NCBI GenBank assembly: GCA_965262565.1
Contig: CBDHFQ010000020.1
Location: 496,001 to 560,000 of the forward strand
Direction of reading: 5' to 3'
Length of the DNA: 64,000 nt
Source: CBDHFQ01 sp965262565
Lineage (GTDB): Bacteria > Bacteroidota > Bacteroidia > J057
Below, one piece after another: positions 19,702 through 27,471 of the stretch (its first letter is position 1; each line of letters starts with the position of its first letter). The notes under the pieces are model-generated. The model ran no database searches and had not been told where the DNA came from. It saw nothing but the letters and a program-made list of their open reading frames with translations. A program made the position numbers and the translations under genes.

Positions 19702-20709
19702 ATGATGCGAATAGTACAACTCAATCACTCTGAATCGGGAAGAAGAATTGCAGTAGTTTATGAACCTCATTTAGTCCTGGTAAAGCATTATTCCAGTATT
19801 TATGAGTTGGCGAATGATGCCATCCTTCAAGAGCGGAGATTATCTTCATTAGTCGAGGAACATATGTTAGAAGATAAGTTGTTGTATGATGAAGTATATG
19901 AAGGTCGGTCCCAATGGGCATTGCTGCCAGCGTTTGACCATCCTGAGGATCCTCAGCATTGCCTGATCACGGGTACAGGACTTACACATAAAATGAGTGC
20001 ACAGAATAGGCAAAATATGCACAATGCCCAATCAGAACTAACATATACAGATAGTATGCGGATGTATGTGATGGGCCTGGAGAAGGGGAGACCTGCTCCG
20101 GGAGAAATTGGCGTACAACCTGAGTGGTTCTACAAAGGGAATGGAACCATGCTGAGAGCCCATGGAGAGGCTATCGAAATTCCGCTGTATGCGGATGATG
20201 GGGGAGAGGAACCTGAAATGGTAGGAATATATCTCATTGATCGACAAGGAAAAAGCTGGAGAATCGGCTTCTGTACCGGAAATGAATTTTCAGACCACGA
20301 AATGGAACAAAAGAATTATCTATATCTTGCGCCTTCCAAAATACGACAGTGTGCTATTGGTCCTGAGTTAGTAATTACCTCAGATTTTTCAAAAATACTT
20401 GGGAAGGTATCTATCTTCCGAAACGAAAAGATGCTGTGGGAAAAAAGCATTAGCACAGGAGAGAATAATATGGCTCATAGTCTCATTAATTTGGAATATC
20501 ATCACTTTAAATATTCGAATCACCGAATACCGGGCCAGGTTCATATTCATTTTTATGGAGCAGATGCGTTCAGTTTTGGAGAAGGTATTCGATTGGAAGA
20601 TGGGGATATGATGGAAGTGGGTTGGGAAGGAATGGGAAGGCCTCTTCGAAATACAGTAGCTGAAGCGAAAGGAAAAGAAAGGCTAACCTATGTGGAAGTC
20701 TTATATTAA
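19702..20709 (+). CDS. AraD1/GguC-family protein (fumarylacetoacetate hydrolase superfamily)
   Basis: A 335-residue cytoplasmic protein. The segment ITGTGLTHKMSAQNRQNMH (about residues 93-111) and the phrases GEIGVQPEWFYKGNG and FCTGNEFSDHEMEQ follow the pattern of GguC/AraD1 proteins, a branch of the FAH fold in which Glu/Asp residues bind a metal. Members are found with sugar-acid catabolism genes and are thought to act on 2-keto-3-deoxy sugar acids (dehydratase-type step), but few have been tested. Here it stands alone between an acylase gene (divergent) and a sulfatase gene 180 bases downstream on the same strand. The start is the first of two adjacent ATG codons. Confidence 0.8.
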   Translation: MMRIVQLNHSESGRRIAVVYEPHLVLVKHYSSIYELANDAILQERRLSSLVEEHMLEDKLLYDEVYEGRSQWALLPAFDHPEDPQHCLITGTGLTHKMSAQNRQNMHNAQSELTYTDSMRMYVMGLEKGRPAPGEIGVQPEWFYKGNGTMLRAHGEAIEIPLYADDGGEEPEMVGIYLIDRQGKSWRIGFCTGNEFSDHEMEQKNYLYLAPSKIRQCAIGPELVITSDFSKILGKVSIFRNEKMLWEKSISTGENNMAHSLINLEYHHFKYSNHRIPGQVHIHFYGADAFSFGEGIRLEDGDMMEVGWEGMGRPLRNTVAEAKGKERLTYVEVLY

Positions 20710-20889
20710 TTGGCAGCTTAGCATTTGATAATCGATACAGCTTTGAGCGCTATTAATAATATAAGTGCTCTTACTTGAACAGAGATTGTCTGCATAAAGG
20801 ATAAATGCGCCATGGTGTTTTAGACATAATTGAAAAATTAAGCCTATTTTGAACCAGAGCTATAATTTTTAGACTTTCAGAGATTTACT

Positions 20890-22464
20890 ATGCTACGTAC
20901 TAAGTGCTTAATAAGAAGAGGATGGGTCATATGGCTGCTTATACCATTACTATGGGGATGTAAACCAGAACCACAACGACCCAACATATTGTTCATCATG
21001 TCGGATGATCATACTTCTCAGGCCTGGGGAATTTATGGAGGAATTTTGGAAGATTATGTCCAAAATGAACATATTCAGCGATTGGCTGGGGAAGGAGCTA
21101 TATTGGAGCACGTTTTCTGCACTAATTCCATTTGTACGCCTAGTAGAGCAGCGATTTTGAGTGGGCAGTACAGTCATCGCAATGGCGTATATACGTTGAG
21201 CGAGGCTTACGAACCGGACAGCATGAATATCGCTAAATTACTCCAGGCCAACGGCTATCAAACCGCTATCATAGGAAAGTGGCATTTAAAGAAAGAACCT
21301 GCGGGATTTGATCATTATATGGTGTTGCCGGGGCAAGGGAGATATCACGATCCCATCTTAAAGACAAAGGACAATTGGCAAGATAGATACGAAGGAGGGA
21401 GAGAATACAAAGGTTTTTCGGCTGATGTCATCACGGATTACACGATCGATTGGTTAAAAAACAGGAGTCCCGACCAACCCTTTATGATGATGTGCCATTT
21501 TAAAGCTACTCACGAACCTTTTGATTATCCCGAGCGATTGGCCCATCTGTACGAGGATCAGAAAATTCCCGAACCAGCCACTTTATACGATATGGGTCCT
21601 GGATCCAATAGCAGTACATTTAATGGCCGAGGATTTAATGGTCAATCGATTGATCGGTTAGGGGCGAGATATGTTCAGGCGAGTACGGGAGATTTTTGGA
21701 CCAGGTATCCGGGATTGCCTTTTGAGGTAGAGGGATTGGATAGTGTTGCAGCAAGAAAGAAAATTTACCAGAAATTCATCAAAGATTTTATGCGTTGTGG
21801 AGCGGCGATTGATGAGAATATAGGCCGATTGTTGGATTATTTAGATGAAGAAGGTTTGGCAGAGAATACGGTAGTGATCTATACGGCAGATCAGGGGTAC
21901 TTTCTGGGGGAGCATGGATTTTTTGATAAGCGGATGATCTATGAGGAAGCTTTACAGATGCCATTTGTGATTCGCTATCCAAAAGAAATAAGGAAGGGGA
22001 TTCGGGTCAATGAGATGGTACTGAATGTAGATTTTCCTGCCCTTTTTGCGGATTATGCGGGAGTTGAGGTACCTGGATGGATGCAAGGGAGGAGTTTTAG
22101 AGAAATATTACAGGACAATGCACCGGAGGATTGGCGGAAACAAATGTATTATCGGTATTGGTTGCATTTAAGAGATCGGCCGGGACATTTAGGGATCAGG
22201 GATGAGCGCTATAAGTTGGCCTTTTTTTATGGGCTACCGTTAGGAAAGCCGGGAACGGATAGCTTAGCGACGACCCCACATTGGGAATTTTTTGATTTGG
22301 AGGAAGATCCGGAGGAGAATCAGAATGTGTATGATGATCCGAAGTATGCAGATGTGATAGCGAAGATGAAAGAAGCATTGTTGAAGGAAAAGGAAAAGGT
22401 AGGGGATTCGGATGCCGCTTATCCAGACATGAAGGCAGTGATGGAAGAATATTGGGACAAGTAA
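20890..22464 (+). CDS. type I sulfatase, lipoprotein
   Basis: A 524-residue sulfatase with lipobox LWGC (Cys24). The metal-binding SDDH lies at 38-41, and the formylglycine motif C-T-P-S-R at 82-86 (Cys82 is the residue converted by an anaerobic or aerobic maturation enzyme not in the window). IGKWHL, the second metal site (VIYTADQGYFLGEHGFFDKR) and a C-terminal subdomain with YEDPEE-like text complete the family pattern. Known reaction: hydrolysis of sulfate esters, in Bacteroidota mostly on glycans. The wording near the active site (SICTPSRAAILSGQYSHRNG) suggests the glucosamine-sulfatase side of the family, which is inference. No maturase or glycosidase neighbours it. Confidence 0.93.
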   Translation: MLRTKCLIRRGWVIWLLIPLLWGCKPEPQRPNILFIMSDDHTSQAWGIYGGILEDYVQNEHIQRLAGEGAILEHVFCTNSICTPSRAAILSGQYSHRNGVYTLSEAYEPDSMNIAKLLQANGYQTAIIGKWHLKKEPAGFDHYMVLPGQGRYHDPILKTKDNWQDRYEGGREYKGFSADVITDYTIDWLKNRSPDQPFMMMCHFKATHEPFDYPERLAHLYEDQKIPEPATLYDMGPGSNSSTFNGRGFNGQSIDRLGARYVQASTGDFWTRYPGLPFEVEGLDSVAARKKIYQKFIKDFMRCGAAIDENIGRLLDYLDEEGLAENTVVIYTADQGYFLGEHGFFDKRMIYEEALQMPFVIRYPKEIRKGIRVNEMVLNVDFPALFADYAGVEVPGWMQGRSFREILQDNAPEDWRKQMYYRYWLHLRDRPGHLGIRDERYKLAFFYGLPLGKPGTDSLATTPHWEFFDLEEDPEENQNVYDDPKYADVIAKMKEALLKEKEKVGDSDAAYPDMKAVMEEYWDK

Positions 22465-22523
22465 TATATGGTCTTATTCATTGGCACAAAAAAAAAGAGG
22501 TAGATAAGTTTCAATTTGTTGTT

Positions 22524-22553
22524 TTTTCGTGTTTAATAAATTGTATTTTAGAT
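22524..22553 (+). repeat. AT-rich element shared with 24942-24973 (copy 1)
   Basis: The text GTTTAATAAATTGTATTTTA followed by GAT, preceded by a T-rich stretch, nearly repeats at 24942-24973 with a one-base gap and a few changes. This copy lies just upstream of the decayed CHAT gene. It could be a shared promoter or a trace of duplication; AT-richness makes chance likeness possible. Confidence 0.35.
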
Positions 22554-22585
22554 ATTAGTAATTTAAAGAAATCATCATATATCAT

Positions 22586-23477
22586 ATGGCTTATAAATAC
22601 CACATGAACAGCTATACAGAATCTTAATTGCGAAGGGGAAGATATTAATGAGGCGTTCGAATATTTAATGGCTAAGACATGCTCCTGAAAGACTTAAAAT
22701 CGAATGTATTGCCATATTGAAAAGCGACTATTCTGCATATTGGAGCGAGATGGTTTGCTAGGAGTGAAAAGTAATTCGGATATTAGAATTGAGCGAAATA
22801 GGATTGTTTTTGGTATTTTAAAGATTGCAGATCGAGATTGATTCAGGAGAAAGTGTAGAGGTGGTACATGATAATCTGTCAGATCAAGAATGTGAACCAA
22901 AGATTCTTATTTCTGGCTGCTAATCCTACTGGATGAAGGATAGACTCCAAATCAGATCGGGAATATGCTATGATTGAGCGAAGATTAGAAAGAAGCGAGA
23001 TTTTCGAGATCAGTTCGAGCTTACTTCATCCCAAAACTCAGTTTGACCATTGAACGCTTTGTGGCAGCAATGAATCTGAAGCCAGACATCGTACATTTTG
23101 CTGGTCATGGAGAGAAGAGCGGTATTATGTTAGTGGATGATCGAAATACTCCTCAAGTGGTGCCTATAGGAGCATTGAAACGGTTATTTAAGCAACACAA
23201 AGATACTACAAATATAGTTATCCTGAATTCCTGTTATTCGGCGGAACAGGCCGAAGCTATTTCTGAATTAGGGATTTACGTGTATTGGGATGAATGAAAA
23301 CCTATTGGAGATGTAGCTGCTATTGATTTCTCTAGCGGAATTTATCTGGGATTTGGTGCTGGTAGGAATCCATTAACGAAGCTTTCGATGATGCTATGAT
23401 TATTATGGAAACAAAGCATAAAACCATTCGCAGAAGTTCCTGAGGTTTGGAAAGATGGTCAGCGGTTGCCTTGGTAA
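22586..23477 (+). pseudogene. decayed EAD-CHAT caspase-like gene, copy 1
   Basis: The region reads as a CHAT protein only if the frame is changed many times. An N-terminal effector-associated-type helix region is visible (LIAKGK near 22620, LERDGLLGVKSNSD and RIERNRIVFGILK at about 22740-22845). Then come ILFLAANPTG-like text near 22905, FRDQFEL near 23005, and an open stretch 23043-23291 with the catalytic-type histidine in HFAGHGEKSG and cysteine in VILNSCYSAEQAEA. The family's IGDVAAIDFSSGIYLGFGAG and WKDGQRLPW follow in other frames. At least five frame changes and two stops show it is dead. It is the diverged tandem relative of the gene at 23527. CHAT proteases of this kind serve as effectors in bacterial conflict and signalling systems. 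Confidence 0.8.
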
Positions 23478-23526
23478 TAGTATAACTTTCTGATGACAAT
23501 AATGATTCGCCTAAATAATTTTTATC

Positions 23527-24530
23527 ATGTTAAAGGATATCATGACTAAGCTATTAGATGGTGATAACTTTGAAGATGCACTTAACTTGCTAGAGGAACA
23601 AGGAAATACCTATTTGAAGGACAAAATTAAACAAATAAAAGAGAGATATTATACATTAGACAGTGCAGGAAGACGCTTTTTTGTCAAGTAAGCTATTGCG
23701 AAAAAAATTCAATAGGGATTTTATTGTTATTGAAGAAAATTCTCTCCCTATCATTAAGAAATATCTTTCCAGACTAAACCAAACTTTCCTGGAATTTGAT
23801 AGAATCTTAAGTATAGATTTGAAATCAGAGCTTGAACTAGAAGAAGAGAGAAATCAAATAAGAAACCAAATTCTATTATTAGCATCTCAGATAGAGGAAA
23901 ATTTATCAAAAAATGCATTTATTGGGCAACCATTTGAAAAAGAAATTACCAGCATTCTTTTTTTAGCTGCCAATCCTAGTGACGAAGGGAAACTACAAAC
24001 TGAGAGAGAGTATACCATCATAGAACAAAGATTGAACGAGGCCGACTTCAGAGATAAATTTAAATTGCTTCACCCCAAACTGAATTTAACTATACAAGAA
24101 TTTATTAGAGCTATTGAATAATAAACCCAACATCATTCATTTCGCAGGGCATGGGGATCAGAGAGGTATTTTTTTGGAAAATGAAGGTCATAGGTCTGAT
24201 GTGGTATCTACGAAAGCATTGATTACGCAATTTAACCAACATAAAAAATCCATAGAGTTAGTCATTCTAAATTCTTGTTATTCAACAGAACAAGCTATAA
24301 AAATATCAGAACTAGGAATATATGTTGTCGGAATGAACGCACCTGTTGGGGATTTTGCAGCGATTAGTTTCACTGAAGGGGTATATCTTGGACTTGGGGC
24401 TAATAAAAATTTTCTTGAAGCATTTGAGGATGGTAAAACCATCCTTTTGGCTAAACATCCAGAGTCTGCTAAGTTACCTGAAATATGGAAAGATGGCGTT
24501 AAATTGAATTTAGACGAAACAAATACTTAG
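23527..24530 (+). pseudogene. EAD-CHAT caspase-like gene, copy 2, broken by two single-base gains
   Basis: Three frames join into one protein of about 333 residues. Frame 1 starts at ATG 23527 (MLKDIMTKLLDGDNFEDALN, helical adaptor-like) and ends near 23690. Frame 2 (about 23663-24115) holds a coiled, charged linker and ILFLAANPSDEGKLQTEREY and FRDKFKLLHPKLNLT. Frame 3 (24117-24527) holds HFAGHG (24138-24155), VILNSCYS and GDFAAISFTEGVYLGLGA. Skipping one base near 23665 and one near 24116 restores the whole reading frame; at the second site RAI then joins NNKPNIIHF, in line with copy 1 (AAMNLKPDIVHF). All CHAT motifs are kept, so the lesions are recent, or are sequence errors. Downstream are XisI and a HEPN pair. 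Confidence 0.82.
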
Positions 24531-24582
24531 AGCCGAAACTAAATATAATAAATGTTGCATTATCTTTCTACAATATAAAAGA

Positions 24583-24918
24583 ATGGATAACGTAATTAGA
24601 TACCAACAGATTATCAAAGAAATTATCCAGAGGTATGTCGGTGCTGACAGAGATTTGGAAGAATTGGAATCCCAACTGTTTTTTGATGATGACGGAGGGC
24701 ATTACTATCTCATGCGGGTAGGGTAGGTCGGATATAGAAGGATTCATGCTCGTTTGATCCATATGGATATTAAGAAGGGAAAAATTTGGATTCAACTAGA
24801 TGGGATTAAGGAAGGAGTGAGCAAGGAATTATTAGAAAGAGGGGTTCCCAAACATGACATTGTACAGGCATTTCATGCGCCTTCTCGAAGAGAATATACG
24901 GATTATGCAGGGAAATGA
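24583..24918 (+). pseudogene. xisI: XisI-family gene interrupted by an amber stop at codon 48
   Basis: The frame from ATG 24583 to TGA 24918 encodes 111 residues apart from TAG at 24724-24726. Before the stop it reads MDNVIRYQQIIKEIIQRY ... FDDDGGHYYLMRVG, and after it VGYRRIHARLIHMDIKKGK, IWIQLDG, LERGVPKHDIVQAFHAP and YTDYAGK. This is the full pattern of XisI, named after the fdxN element excision controlling factor of Nostoc/Anabaena. The family usually has Trp where the stop lies (VGW), so a single TGG to TAG change explains it. The usual partner xisH (a nuclease-like gene placed just upstream in most genomes) is not present. Its function outside cyanobacteria is not settled. Confidence 0.82.
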
Positions 24919-24941
24919 TTGATTATTCATGGCATTATGGT

Positions 24942-24973
24942 ATTTTTATGTTTAATAAATGTAATTCTTAGAT
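24942..24973 (+). repeat. AT-rich element shared with 22524-22553 (copy 2)
   Basis: This copy reads TTTTTATGTTTAATAAATGT followed by AATTCTTAGAT. It ends at the start codon of the MNT gene (24972), so in this position it would be the MNT-HEPN promoter and leader. The likeness to copy 1 covers about 30 bases. Confidence 0.35.
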
Positions 24974-25304
24974 GATCCCTTATATAGCTGAACGAATCAA
25001 CGACATCCAACACTCCTGCTGGAAGCATAAGGTTCGAACATTATGGATCTTTGGCTCCGTGCTAAGGCCGGATGTAACACCAGCGTCTGATGTCGATTTA
25101 TTGTATGAGTTGAAAGATGAAGAAATTGAGAATCAACACTATATAAAGAATTTGTTTTCTTGGGTGGATGAATTAGAACATATTTTTGGGAGGAAAGTAG
25201 ATTTAATATGGTATGGAGGGATCAAAAATCCCTATTTTAAAGAAGAAATCGAAGAAACTAAAGTATTGTTGTATGACGCGGAAGGAGAAGAAGTACTTAT
25301 TTGA
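24972..25304 (+). CDS. MNT-type minimal nucleotidyltransferase (antitoxin of a HEPN/MNT pair)
   Basis: A 110-residue protein with the pol-beta nucleotidyltransferase motif FGSVLRPDVTPASDVDLLYE (GS, then D-x-D, about residues 27-46) and a third acidic strand in VDLIWYGG. Members adenylylate the partner HEPN toxin and so silence it (shown for MntA/HepT-type pairs). The gene overlaps the HEPN gene by 32 bases, the usual layout for translational coupling of such pairs. It appears intact in an island where the neighbouring genes are broken. Confidence 0.88.
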   Translation: MIPYIAERINDIQHSCWKHKVRTLWIFGSVLRPDVTPASDVDLLYELKDEEIENQHYIKNLFSWVDELEHIFGRKVDLIWYGGIKNPYFKEEIEETKVLLYDAEGEEVLI

Positions 25305-25605
25305 TATTATTTCCAGCATTGACAATATCTTCGAACACCATCTTTTAGGAATAAAAGAGTTTTCTAACTTCGAAAATAATATTACAATTCTTAGGGCTAT
25401 GGAGCGTGAAATTGGAATTATTGGGGAAGCTGCTTATCATCTTCAAAAATCGGGTGTCATTCTTACTATTTCTGATTCCTTAATCAATAAAAGAAATACC
25501 ATTGTTCATCAATATGATGTTACAAAGCCTTTGACCATTTGGAATTTTGTCCAAAATGAGTTGAAGGATGTTCAAGAAGAGGTTAGAAAATTGATAGAGA
25601 AATAG
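25273..25605 (+). CDS. HEPN-domain toxin-like protein (HepT/DUF86 type)
   Basis: A 110-residue, mostly helical protein. The start was placed at ATG 25273 (MTRKEKKYLFDIISSIDNI); a longer frame beginning at 25213 is only the other-frame reading of the MNT gene. The RNase-type motif R-x4-H is present as RNTIVHQYD (about residues 77-85), with the family's REIGIIGEAAYHL helix ahead of it. HEPN proteins of this group cut RNA and are held by the MNT partner encoded just upstream. The R-x4-H pair and the frame are intact, so the pair may still be active. Confidence 0.87.
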   Translation: MTRKEKKYLFDIISSIDNIFEHHLLGIKEFSNFENNITILRAMEREIGIIGEAAYHLQKSGVILTISDSLINKRNTIVHQYDVTKPLTIWNFVQNELKDVQEEVRKLIEK

Positions 25606-25763
25606 CTTAACAATGCGATAAATGGATATTAAGTAAATCTCTTGGCAAATAGGGAAAATACCTACGAATCCTTTCTTACCAATATTTGCAAGAAACTTTA
25701 ATGAGGACATTTTTTTTCATAACTTCATTAATAGCTGTAATACAATTATATATCTATAACCTC

Positions 25764-26657
25764 ATGACCAAGCCAACCCCCTCCCGAAGAACATTCCTCC
25801 AACAAAGCTCCCAGGCCCTCTTGAGCTTACCTTTTTTATCCAATCCTTTTACTTTGGATCATGCACAGAAAACCTGCCCTTTTACATCTCTCAGTCAAAA
25901 CAGCCTTATTACCAACCACCCCATTGGTATTATTCTCAACACCGTCCCTGAAGCGATGAAAACAGACTACCGCGGTACATTGGCACAACTCAAAAACATG
26001 GGATACCAATACCTGGAAGGCGGAACGTATGGAGAGGTGCCTAAAGAATATGCGCAATATGTAAAGGAACTGGAGTTGAAGGTCGTAGCCGGAGGAAGTA
26101 GTATGGCGAATTTATGGGATAACACGGACCAATTTATCGAAACAGCGCATTTGTTGGGATATGAATATATTACTTGTTATTGGCCGTGGAGGAGTGATGC
26201 AACGAACATAACTAAAAAGGAGTGTATGGAAGCGGTGGAAAGCCTAAACACCCTTGGAAAAAGGTTTAACAAGGAAGGATTGGGCTTTACCTGGCACAAT
26301 CACGATAAAGAGTTTGTAGAGATTGAAGGAAAGACCGTTTTTGATTGGTTGGTGCAAGAAACCGATCCTGAACTGGTGAATGTACAAATGGATGTTTATT
26401 GGGTGCGCAAGGGAAAAGCTGATCCAGTAGCATTGATGAAAACATATGCAGGAAGAATTAAACTTCTCCACTTAAAAGACATGGATCACGGCGAGGAAGA
26501 GGAAATGACCTGCGTAGGAAATGGGAGGTTGGATTTTGAGGAGATTTTGGGCCAATGGGCAGACGCTGGAGTGGAATATGCGACGGTGGAAAATGAGCAG
26601 AATAAAAGGGGAATCGTTTGTGCTCAGGAAAGTATAGAGTTCCTGAAGAGCTTGTAA
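25764..26657 (+). CDS. sugar phosphate isomerase/epimerase-like TIM-barrel protein with Tat signal
   Basis: A 297-residue protein. ATG 25764 is chosen because it puts the twin-arginine signal (PSRRTFLQQSSQALLSLPF) at the N-terminus; the longer frame from 25686 starts with TTG and adds a second, unlikely hydrophobic stretch. The barrel shows GYQYLEGGTYGEVP, WHNHDKEF (metal-binding His), VQMDVYWVRKGKADP, IKLLHLKDMDHG and VENEQNKRG, in the order usual for xylose-isomerase-like barrels that bind a divalent metal. Substrate unknown; related exported members occur in sugar-degradation loci of Bacteroidota and Planctomycetes. It stands alone after the HEPN gene and is intact. Confidence 0.85.
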   Translation: MTKPTPSRRTFLQQSSQALLSLPFLSNPFTLDHAQKTCPFTSLSQNSLITNHPIGIILNTVPEAMKTDYRGTLAQLKNMGYQYLEGGTYGEVPKEYAQYVKELELKVVAGGSSMANLWDNTDQFIETAHLLGYEYITCYWPWRSDATNITKKECMEAVESLNTLGKRFNKEGLGFTWHNHDKEFVEIEGKTVFDWLVQETDPELVNVQMDVYWVRKGKADPVALMKTYAGRIKLLHLKDMDHGEEEEMTCVGNGRLDFEEILGQWADAGVEYATVENEQNKRGIVCAQESIEFLKSL

Positions 26658-26817
26658 GTCCAGGATGTTGCCAAGAGTATTCGAATAACCGTAACACCTC
26701 ATTTATTACGAAGAACCGGTATATCTACTGGAATTTCCATATCAACTGTTTGATACCTTCTAAGTATTTGCACATATTTAGAAATAGACTCTTTCACGCT
26801 ATCTATTGAGACACCAA

Positions 26818-27110
26818 ATGAAAAAGATATTACGAATCCTCGGTATAGTACTGGCATTAGTTGTTGTGCTGGTCTTTTCTGCTGCTATTTGGGTAAATGC
26901 CCGTGGAATCCCCACGTATGAAAATCACGCACCTTCCGGATACAAAGTTACAATGGATAGTGCCAGCATAGCAGAAGGTGCCCGCATGTCTTCTATGTTG
27001 TGTAATGAATGTCATGGGGGAGAGGACGGAAAGTTGGGAGGGGCATTCATGCCAAATGTGAAAGTCTTTGGAGAAATTTATTCGGCGAATATCACTCAAC
27101 ATCCATCATT
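26818..27110 (+). pseudogene. truncated c-type cytochrome, 5' part only
   Basis: Starting at ATG 26818 (a TTG lies 12 bases upstream) the frame gives an N-terminal membrane span (about residues 3-26), a spacer with GIPTYENHAPSGYKV, and one heme-binding motif CNECHGG near residue 63. The normal family text continues to EIYSANITQHPSFGI at about 27105. Beyond this the frame runs into sequence that is the C-terminus of an Rpn-type gene on the other strand and ends in an unrelated tail at 27297. The second half of the cytochrome (with the methionine ligand) is missing, so it cannot work. Such mono-heme proteins often serve as small membrane-bound electron carriers. Confidence 0.75.
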
Positions 27111-27419
27111 TGGTATTACGGCTTCCTCTCTAATGGTGTGTTCAATATATTCGTTGATCCCCATAGCGTTAAATGTTGGTGTTATACGTTCTATTTCTTT
27201 GTCGAATAAGTTTTCTGTTTCTTCATTTTCAAACCTGACATATCTCTTAATGAAGTTAAGTAATTTCTCCGTATATATCCTGTCATATCCTTTTTGAGCT
27301 AATAAGCGAATTAATCTGAGTTGATAGATTAATTTCTGCTCATCTGAGCTTTTATCTATATTAATCGCCTGTTTTAACACACACAAAGAAAAAAATCCAT
27401 ATTCTTTTGACCTTACCAT
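27096..27419 (-). pseudogene. fragment of an Rpn-type (PD-(D/E)XK transposase/recombination-promoting nuclease) gene, C-terminal part
   Basis: The 107-residue frame from ATG 27419 reads SLCVLKQAINIDKSSDEQKL, IYQLRLIRLLAQKGYDRIYT, EKLLNFIKRYVRF and EIERITPTFNAMGINEYIEH, which is the C-terminal alpha-helical half of Rpn/PD-(D/E)XK family proteins (the usual text after the nuclease domain has alternating I/L helices and a YDKE-like GYDR motif). The N-terminal nuclease half with its catalytic Asp/Glu-Lys residues is missing, because the frame opens at the spacer before the sigma gene. It abuts the truncated cytochrome, and together they mark a rearrangement point. Confidence 0.65.
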
Positions 27420-27471
27420 ATAACATCCATTAAATTGTGTTCGTTTATACGCTATATTCCGAAGCTGATGG

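Noticed and set aside
22694..22900. 68-codon frame on the minus strand
   Set aside because: It is the reverse of the decayed CHAT copy 1 and has no recognisable protein pattern.
24568..24795. 75-codon frame on the minus strand
   Set aside because: It is the reverse of the XisI gene, whose own frame carries the family pattern.
27009..27209. 66-codon frame on the plus strand
   Set aside because: It crosses the breakpoint between the cytochrome and the Rpn fragment in a different frame from both and has no protein pattern.
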